Part shown: piece by piece, positions 61,501 to 64,000 of the stretch | How positions within the stretch are numbered: the stretch's first letter is position 1 | How the letters are laid out: the number at the start of each line of letters is the position of its first letter | From: Struthidea cinerea | Taxonomy: Eukaryota > Chordata > Aves > Passeriformes > Corcoracidae | Assembly: GCA_013397865.1 (NCBI GenBank) | Contig: VZTI01001695.1 | Span: 8,379-72,378, forward strand | DNA length: 64,000 bases | Reading direction: 5' to 3' | Made by a program: the position numbers and the translations under genes | The notes under the pieces: generated by a model | What the model was told of the DNA's origin: nothing | What the model saw: the letters and a program-made list of their open reading frames with translations, nothing else | Databases searched by the model: none

Positions 61501-64000
61501 CTACCTTTTGAAAAGGACAGGGGAGGTTTTAGGCCATTAATGAAGTTTTTCAATAAGAACAGGACCATAGCTGACTCCTCCGCCTGAGCAGTCTCATCAC
61601 TATTGAGCTTTTCTATATATGCACTTAGCAAGTCCTTAGGCACCAAAGTTTCCTCTACTGTTTCAACAGACCAATTTAGGGGAGTTTCCTGCGAATGAAA
61701 ATTGATTTTAATGTATTCTGTCACAACTCCTGCAACAGAAAACAGAAATTTAGCACTAAAATTCAGCAACATTTAATTTCCAACCTCCAAAGAGGTACCC
61801 TTATGGAGTGAATCACATTTCCGATTTTACATTGAAACTTGCATCTGCAGATTTAAAACCTATGCCAGCTCTTTCTACCATAATTACAGTGTACATAAAT
61901 GAGGTAAAAGAAGAGTAAAATATAAATCTCTCTAAACTATCTCTTCAAAGGGATTGGGAATTGCAGCATTTTTCGACATTCAGCTTAACACTTTCTTTCT
62001 GTTCCAGAAAAATAATCCATATCTTTCAGATACTTGCACATACAAAAAATCATTAACAGATTAACCTCAGATCAGAATAACTAATTACCATGTGTCACCA
62101 TGTGTGTGTGTGAGGGGATGTACACACAGAAACACAGCCCTGCTCACATGGGTTTCCTGCACAAAGAAAAAACCTAGAGCTGTTTCTCAACAAAATAAGT
62201 CAAGAAAATTCCAATGGAAACGCACATAAAATTAAGAAAAAAAGGTAGCAGAAAGATACAAAAGTGCTCTTTCTGAACATTGTTCCTAGTCCTGTGATGG
62301 CTCTTCCTTGTGTCTCCATGTTACCCCACAACAAGAGCCAGTACATCCACACATGGAGCTGGACAATAAATCAAAACCCAGCCAATTCAGGAACAACCCT
62401 TTTAATATTGCTGCAAGGACTTGCCTGAGGGTGCAACTCAGAGTTTCAGCTCTCGGACCATTTTCATGGCCCTCCTCTAGAACATATCTTAGTATTTCCT
62501 TCTCTCCCCTACTGAATGAACCAGCAAACCTTGACTCAAGGACTAAACCCCCCAATATTCCTAAGCCTAACAATGACATCATATGACACCACAGGGCAAC
62601 TGGAAGAAACACAACAAACTTTGTGCCAAGCCCACAGCACCAAAACAACGAATCAGTTGGTGGGATGCTAGCCTAAAGCTCTGGAGTTCCCAATTTGTTA
62701 ATATAGGCTCACAGGAGTGGTAAAACTTTAGAGTAATTCTTAATGGCACTACTGCCAAGTGCGTGGTTTTGCTCTGGGAAGAAATGAAGGTAAGATTTTT
62801 CAGTCCTCCACGTTTCTGAACCTGGCCTTCAATAAAAGCAATTAAAAAAAAAATTTAAAAAAAAGTCTTTGTATTGTTTTCCAATACCAAGAAAATGCCC
62901 TCTCCACACTGTTTACATCTTACCTCTGCAGGTTCACAAGTTCTGAGATTCTTAATTTTTTTATCCAAGAAGCGGAAGACTCTGATAGCCACCGGAAAAT
63001 AATTTTCTTTCATCTGTGTATTGCAGCAGCACTGAACAAGCACTGAACCAATTATATGAGTAGCTACTTTCTGTCTCACACTGTCAGATTCTGTTTCAGC
63101 AACGAGTATCAGGTCATCAACCTTAGAAAAAGGAGTGGAGGACAACAAAAATCAGTACGACAGTGGCACTTCACTGTGACTTTAAACTGGACATGTAAAT
63201 GAAAAATGGTGCAATACTGTTTACCTTCTATCATAGATAACAAGTTACTGTCTGCTGTAATGGTACTCTTTGAAACCTGGCAATGCACAACCATCAGTTT
63301 CTATGAACAATCCACAGGTATCCTGGCTTATTCTCTAGAAAGTTTTTTCCAGGAAACTAAAAATTCCTTGAATTTAGATACACTAATCATTTGTATAAAG
63401 AGGTAATAACGTCACTTCTTTTCCTTATGTTAACGAAGAAATTGGTTTTATCTGGATGGTATTGTGGTTTACTATCTTATATATCTGTATAAAAATGGTA
63501 TAAAAATACACAATATAAATTATATATAAATACATACATATCTATATAAAAAATTAATATATATGCACACACACATATACATATGTTTGCCTAGCAGCTT
63601 GATGATTGCATACTAGTGCCTAGAGCAGCCATGAAAAGTTCTTCTATATCACATTTGTTCGATTACAGTCACCACCTGAAAAGTAAAACTTCTTAAGGTC
63701 AGGGTAACATGGTACACGTACCATTTGCAATAGTAAGGAAGGGTCCCCTGAAGTCAAGTTTCCAGAAAGTAGAAGAACAATTTTCTCATTGGCCACTGCA
63801 ACCAATTCTGCAGGCTTGGTAGATTTAATTGCCTCTTCAAGAGCTACTCCAAGGGAAAAAAGAAAAGTCAGATAATCTAGGTAAAAAAATCATGTGTTAA
63901 CACACTGGTGGCTCAATAGTATTTAGAATCAGTCAGAAACATACTAAACAATTTCTACCTCTTTTCAAAGAGTTTTTTTTAAGAAATGCATTCACAGTTA
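40550..64000 (-). CDS. HEATR1: HEATR1 (UTP10/BAP28), C-terminal 30 exons; 5' part beyond window
   Basis: This nucleolar HEAT-repeat scaffold belongs to the UtpA (t-UTP) part of the SSU processome. The family is required for early 18S pre-rRNA processing and for efficient RNA polymerase I transcription. Thirty exons were read on the minus strand from 63846 down to 40674. All junctions have AG/GT borders and agreeing phases, giving about 1,512 residues against 2,144 for full-length human. Long leucine-rich alpha-helical repeats fill the protein. The BP28CT-type C-terminal domain lies roughly in the exons at 44099-43326. The C-terminus LGEPLQSYF is the same as human. Signature stretches include DALPHVPEHRRLPIL, FKFLSVSFMSQLLSS, VSSVEGNMDKPTAKFW-type repeats and CIAQFSVAMADDSLWKPLNY. 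No frameshift or stop is seen. Introns contain at least three transposon fragments. Exons for roughly 630 N-terminal residues lie past base 64000. Confidence 0.97.
40568..40573 (-). terminator. HEATR1: HEATR1 poly(A) signal AATAAA (minus strand)
   Basis: TTTATT on the plus strand reads AATAAA in the gene's direction, about 100 bases after the stop codon. It gives a very short 3' UTR, with cleavage expected near 40545-40560. Confidence 0.8.
40674..40762 (-). CDS. HEATR1: HEATR1 last coding exon
   Basis: Encodes (D)ECEEVEQQCQKTIQQLEV and ILGEPLQSYF with stop TAA at 40674-40676. The acceptor is TTTTCTAG|ATGA. It has the characteristic HEATR1 C-terminus. Confidence 0.97.
41148..41256 (-). CDS. 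HEATR1: HEATR1 exon, VRFAALLALI...FLAELME
   Basis: This 109-nt exon holds a HEAT-like helix pair that includes AQKLKENYLVLLPESIPF. The donor is GGAAG|GTAATA. Confidence 0.97.
41950..42108 (-). CDS. HEATR1: HEATR1 exon, LENVLGGDEK...TRHNSPK
   Basis: This 159-nt exon of 53 codons, phase 0 at both ends, contains CIAQFSVAMADDSLWKPLNY, a stretch nearly invariant among vertebrate HEATR1 proteins. Its borders in gene direction are CACAG|CTAG and TAAG|GTTGGG. Confidence 0.97.
42463..42617 (-). CDS. HEATR1: HEATR1 exon, EAFFDSDNNT...LMQPLVDQ
   Basis: This 155-nt exon encodes an acidic patch (DSDNNTEK), then FTMDCLHKLFLFDTQKF and SKERAETLMQPLVDQ. The acceptor is TGTGTAG|ATGA and the donor TCAG|GTATTG. 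Confidence 0.96.
43326..43494 (-). CDS. HEATR1: HEATR1 exon, LFDWSKTEST...QVNISKT
   Basis: This 169-nt exon lies in the BP28CT-type region and contains DRLLTFHRIADCIADKLKGL and FTLFAGHLVKPFAETLNQ. Borders are TTTCAG|CTCT and CTG|GTAAGC. Confidence 0.97.
43586..43690 (-). CDS. HEATR1: HEATR1 exon, DDLEEVGKIE...FRPLFFK
   Basis: This 105-nt exon of 35 codons in phase 0 includes AYIIDCLISMVMKLSEASF. It is in the BP28CT-type region. Borders are TTTCTAG|GATG and CAAG|GTAAGA. Confidence 0.96.
43965..44099 (-). CDS. HEATR1: HEATR1 exon, NCLGPLMNIL...FRTEHAE
   Basis: This 135-nt exon of 45 codons contains KEHIAGMEKEHLISHQPELT and marks the approximate start of the BP28CT-type domain. The acceptor is TTCGGCAG|AACT and the donor CGAG|GTAGCT. 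Confidence 0.95.
44491..44702 (+). mobile_element. Endogenous retrovirus LTR fragment in HEATR1 intron
   Basis: The stretch GTTTGGCTGGGATGGAGTTA, then TTTTCTTCATAGCAGCTCA, GTGACCAAAACA, GTTTTAGCTGTTGCTGAACA and GGGAGGGGACACAGCT is a sequence I recognise as a common avian ERV LTR. I do not assign a family name. It lacks the expected distal end, and no internal retroviral coding sequence is present. Its orientation is opposite to HEATR1. Confidence 0.75.
44774..44932 (-). CDS. HEATR1: HEATR1 exon, VVRLEKIVAE...YSEVVHTRK
   Basis: This 159-nt exon of 53 codons in phase 0 includes ASLKTILATRLAPRILLPAV. The donor CAAG|GTAAGG lies about 70 bases from the LTR fragment in the following intron. Confidence 0.96.
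45452..45602 (-). CDS. HEATR1: HEATR1 exon, LMPALLKTLK...YLLECLLQ
   Basis: This 151-nt exon contains KSKKELVSNEIYLLSAVTAL and VAETLPHFLSPYLLE. The acceptor is TTCACAG|GCTG and the donor GCAG|GTGAGC. Confidence 0.96.
45797..45890 (-). mobile_element. CR1 LINE 3' end (antisense to +, sense to HEATR1)
   Basis: AGAATCACAGAATGGTTTGG followed by TCTTTAAAGATCATCCAGATC and CAACACC is the reverse complement of a CR1 3' terminus. Only the last ~90 bases are recognisable. Confidence 0.8.
46367..46656 (-). CDS. HEATR1: HEATR1 exon, ILQLLELVPE...IPQLP
   Basis: This 290-nt exon is the largest in the window. It contains CRRKEEEEEQAINRQTALFS, LKLLCKGFGTENPAPFVPVL and GSALLCIAEVTYTLKAQAI. The split AG|G encodes Arg at the junction with the next exon. 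Borders are CTCTCAG|ATCC and CAAG|GTACTG. Confidence 0.97.
46870..47010 (-). CDS. HEATR1: HEATR1 exon, VNALLPTETF...RTKWQKSQ
   Basis: This 141-nt exon of 47 codons contains IPVIGGLMMNPLPSVRRKAM and DLLNNKVQQ, a clear HEAT unit. It has high GC for the region. Borders are TTTGTAG|GTCA and CCAG|GTGAGG. Confidence 0.97.
47814..47937 (-). CDS. HEATR1: HEATR1 exon, LLEEVLHYIN...CYDMLDK
   Basis: This 124-nt exon contains VASSVEGNMDKPTAKFWRVL and LSKCYDMLDK, directly continuing to VNALLPTETF. Borders are CTGTCTAG|GCTG and TAAA|GTATGT. Confidence 0.97.
48628..48674 (-). CDS. HEATR1: HEATR1 short exon, IVEYEETEELQELEQ
   Basis: This 47-nt exon is Glu-rich (seven Glu in fifteen residues). It keeps the frame between FVKK and LLEEVLHY. 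Borders are AACCAG|ATAG and AGAG|GTATGC. Confidence 0.93.
49317..49483 (-). CDS. HEATR1: HEATR1 exon, DDPGTKKSRT...SQSFVKK
   Basis: This 167-nt exon has a variable charged start, then SHSDKQLRHFKFLSVSFMSQ and LLSSQSFVKK, very conserved in vertebrates. The acceptor is TCAACAG|ATGA and the donor AAAG|GTAATA. The frame remains open upstream into intronic CR1 sequence. Confidence 0.96.
49560..49745 (-). mobile_element. CR1 LINE fragment (minus orientation) in HEATR1 intron
   Basis: The plus strand reads CCCGGCCTTAAACATTGCCA, GGGATGGGGCATCCACCACC, TCTCTGGGACACCTGTTCCA and GTTTAAAACCATTACCCCTT, the reverse complement of the CR1 region just before the 3' end. It ends about 36 bases from the HEATR1 exon at 49781. 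Confidence 0.92.
49781..49907 (-). CDS. HEATR1: HEATR1 exon, DAVLEADTEF...LPENKE
   Basis: This 127-nt exon contains WISICCEFNVRSQFQSVMKI and IQYLTELPENKE. The acceptor is TTAACAG|GATG and the donor GAAG|GTAACC. Confidence 0.96.
49985..50915 (-). mobile_element. Candidate LTR-like or other interspersed insertion in HEATR1 intron
   Basis: About 930 bases differ in texture from flanking intron. In minus orientation a block containing GTGCATTCCACCTGGACGTG leads to AAAATAAATACTGAGG, like the poly(A) end of an LTR. An 8-base CCTTTTCC flanks it at 49977-49984 and 50916-50923. The family is not recognised with certainty and the ends are not a clean TG...CA pair. Confidence 0.35.
51028..51258 (-). 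CDS. HEATR1: HEATR1 exon, AEDSDLSESS...TATSSTDK
   Basis: This 231-nt exon of 77 codons in phase 0 contains VDALPHVPEHRRLPILSQLI and LLVLLFEQYVTKTV. An acidic serine-rich start (AEDSDLSESSGS) is a plausible CK2-type region. Borders are GCACAG|GCTG and CAAG|GTTAGC. Confidence 0.97.
51455..51515 (+). repeat. A-rich low-complexity tract
   Basis: About 60 bases of A runs broken by single G or T, in a HEATR1 intron. On the coding strand it is a T-rich tract. Confidence 0.85.
52512..52640 (-). CDS. HEATR1: HEATR1 exon, DKVLHNIMPI...VIPALIQ
   Basis: This 129-nt exon of 43 codons includes FTFMGANVLRLDDTYTFQVI. Borders are TTCCAG|GATA and ACAG|GTAAAT. Confidence 0.97.
54087..54208 (-). CDS. HEATR1: HEATR1 exon, ILDKEKFNVE...GAVAGMFP
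   Basis: This 122-nt exon includes ELIVQCIRISKMPQTHHHAL and LLLGAVAGMFP. Borders are CCTGCAG|ATAT and TCCC|GTAAGT. Confidence 0.96.
54475..54593 (-). CDS. HEATR1: HEATR1 exon, CLEPMASEEE...GSKLPA
   Basis: This 119-nt exon includes YTKQLILSCLLNICQKLSSD. The acceptor is TGTACAG|ATGT and the donor GCAG|GTAAAA. Confidence 0.96.
55337..55480 (-). CDS. HEATR1: HEATR1 exon, KPQDAEPAPE...LFNLLS
   Basis: This 144-nt exon includes WQRVMLILELLQHKKKLRRP and QALVPALFNLLS. Borders are TTTTTAG|AAAG and GCAG|GTAGTG. Confidence 0.95.
56535..56641 (-). CDS. HEATR1: HEATR1 exon, ITVCAEQIVR...QKMQQQ
   Basis: This 107-nt exon includes ELELPEKTKSPATVQQTRRQ. The basic, Gln-rich end is probably a loop between helical repeats. 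Borders are TTTCAG|ATTA and AGAG|GTAAAA. Confidence 0.94.
57058..57189 (-). CDS. HEATR1: HEATR1 exon, ITKPFFAAVS...ISSVFKG
   Basis: This 132-nt exon of 44 codons includes DGTVQQKLLNVLFDLLLNCK. Borders are TTTTGTAG|ATTA and AGGG|GTAAGT. Confidence 0.96.
57924..58166 (-). CDS. HEATR1: HEATR1 exon, MVLSHLLPAL...FQITALGQ
   Basis: This 243-nt exon of 81 codons includes DEAILLHLILGKFNEYSATL and LDLFIKSLHAAKKIYEEI. Borders are TTTGCAG|ATGG and GCAG|GTATGG. Confidence 0.97.
59020..59187 (-). CDS. HEATR1: HEATR1 exon, IMETLFEELE...HEIHGE
   Basis: This 168-nt exon of 56 codons includes KQKSQKKKLLEALENILDCV. The acceptor AACTAG|ATTA has only a weak pyrimidine tract. The donor is TGAA|GTAAGT. Confidence 0.95.
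59521..59693 (-). CDS. HEATR1: HEATR1 exon, VISLLINLGS...DPTYVAQ
   Basis: This 173-nt exon includes VSEVRRAALNCLHSL, a typical HEAT-repeat helix with the Asp/Arg-type turn, then HPVLQHLEQKTEEIV. Borders are TTTGCAG|TGGT and ACAG|GTATTT. Confidence 0.96.
60238..60430 (-). CDS. HEATR1: HEATR1 exon, VHLKDSEVLF...LLSPSSP
   Basis: This 193-nt exon includes KFLSILWTYSYNLSNHLNYE and MLQTQALYIGYALLE. Borders are TTTAAG|GTAC and CCAG|GTAAAG. A GATA-like simple repeat sits just inside the following intron (about 60190-60224). Confidence 0.95.
61093..61241 (-). CDS. HEATR1: HEATR1 exon, ESWWNPESLN...LMNLLFK
   Basis: This 149-nt exon includes DYLHLLLGLFDLLVSGASEG. The acceptor is TTTTTTAG|AGGA and the donor CAAG|GTATTA. 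Confidence 0.96.
61505..61688 (-). CDS. HEATR1: HEATR1 exon, ETPLNWSVET...PLSFSK
   Basis: This 184-nt exon includes LVPKDLLSAYIEKLNSDETA and VLFLLKNFINGLKPPL. Borders are TTCGCAG|GAAA and AAAG|GTAGGT. Confidence 0.96.
62924..63121 (-). CDS. HEATR1: HEATR1 exon, VDDLILVAET...TCEPAE
   Basis: This 198-nt exon of 66 codons includes SVRQKVATHIIGSVLVQCCC and RVFRFLDKKIKNL. Borders are TTCTAAG|GTTG and AGAG|GTAAGA. Confidence 0.95.
63472..63590. repeat. AT-rich simple repeat
   Basis: Irregular TATA/ATAC/CACA units of about 120 bases in a HEATR1 intron, with a short (CA)n core near 63565. Confidence 0.85.
63722..63846 (-). CDS. HEATR1: HEATR1 exon nearest window end, ALEEAIKSTK...SLLLQM
   Basis: Encodes LEEAIKSTKPAELVAVANEK and IVLLLSGNLTSGDPSLLLQM. 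The acceptor GAGTAG is a NAGNAG, so the exon may begin at 63846 or 63843 (one residue difference); both keep the frame. The donor is AATG|GTACGT. Further 5' exons lie beyond base 64000. Confidence 0.9.

Noticed and set aside
1..64000. CRISPR arrays, prokaryotic operons, tRNA or rRNA genes
   Set aside because: None seen. The window is vertebrate nuclear DNA with spliced genes; the direct repeats present are isolated pairs or transposon ends.

Overview
The window is bird nuclear DNA carrying three protein-coding genes with introns. They were identified by reading spliced exons on both strands: EDARADD (+), LGALS8 (+) and HEATR1 (-, 5' part beyond the window end). From general knowledge, this order and orientation is the vertebrate EDARADD-LGALS8-HEATR1 block (human 1q42-q43). 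The avian assignment rests on several CR1 LINE 3' ends (terminal ATTCTGTGATTCTGTG-type repeats) and on an LTR sequence I recognise from songbird-type genomes. A passerine is plausible, but the species is not determinable here.

Layout. 1-112 is a GC-rich probable first exon of EDARADD. 4,229-14,230 holds five further EDARADD exons ending in the death domain. 14,231 to about 22,885 is EDARADD 3' UTR and intergenic DNA with no other gene seen. About 22,886-23,665 is a sense-oriented CR1 copy. About 23,755-24,130 is a CpG-rich promoter and first exon of LGALS8, interrupted by a 58-base run of N. 25,939-38,421 carries nine coding exons of galectin-8 (339 residues), with its poly(A) signal at 39,509. 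After about 1 kb of spacer, HEATR1 runs leftwards. Thirty exons (63,846 down to 40,674) encode about 1,512 C-terminal residues, roughly 70% of the human protein, with a poly(A) signal at 40,568.

The genes do not form an operon-like system and act separately. EDARADD is the adaptor of the ectodysplasin receptor (skin appendage patterning, feathers in birds). LGALS8 encodes a two-domain beta-galactoside-binding lectin. HEATR1 (UTP10) is a nucleolar HEAT-repeat protein of the SSU processome. Every internal exon junction was checked for GT/AG dinucleotides and phase. All chain correctly except the link from exon 1 to exon 2 of EDARADD, which has no visible start codon.

I found no convincing undescribed system. 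The most unusual items are a three-copy 12-residue tandem repeat forming the N-terminus of this galectin-8, two compact perfect hairpins in EDARADD introns, NAGNAG tandem acceptors, and an Arg-to-Lys change at a sugar-binding position of the galectin-8 C-terminal domain.
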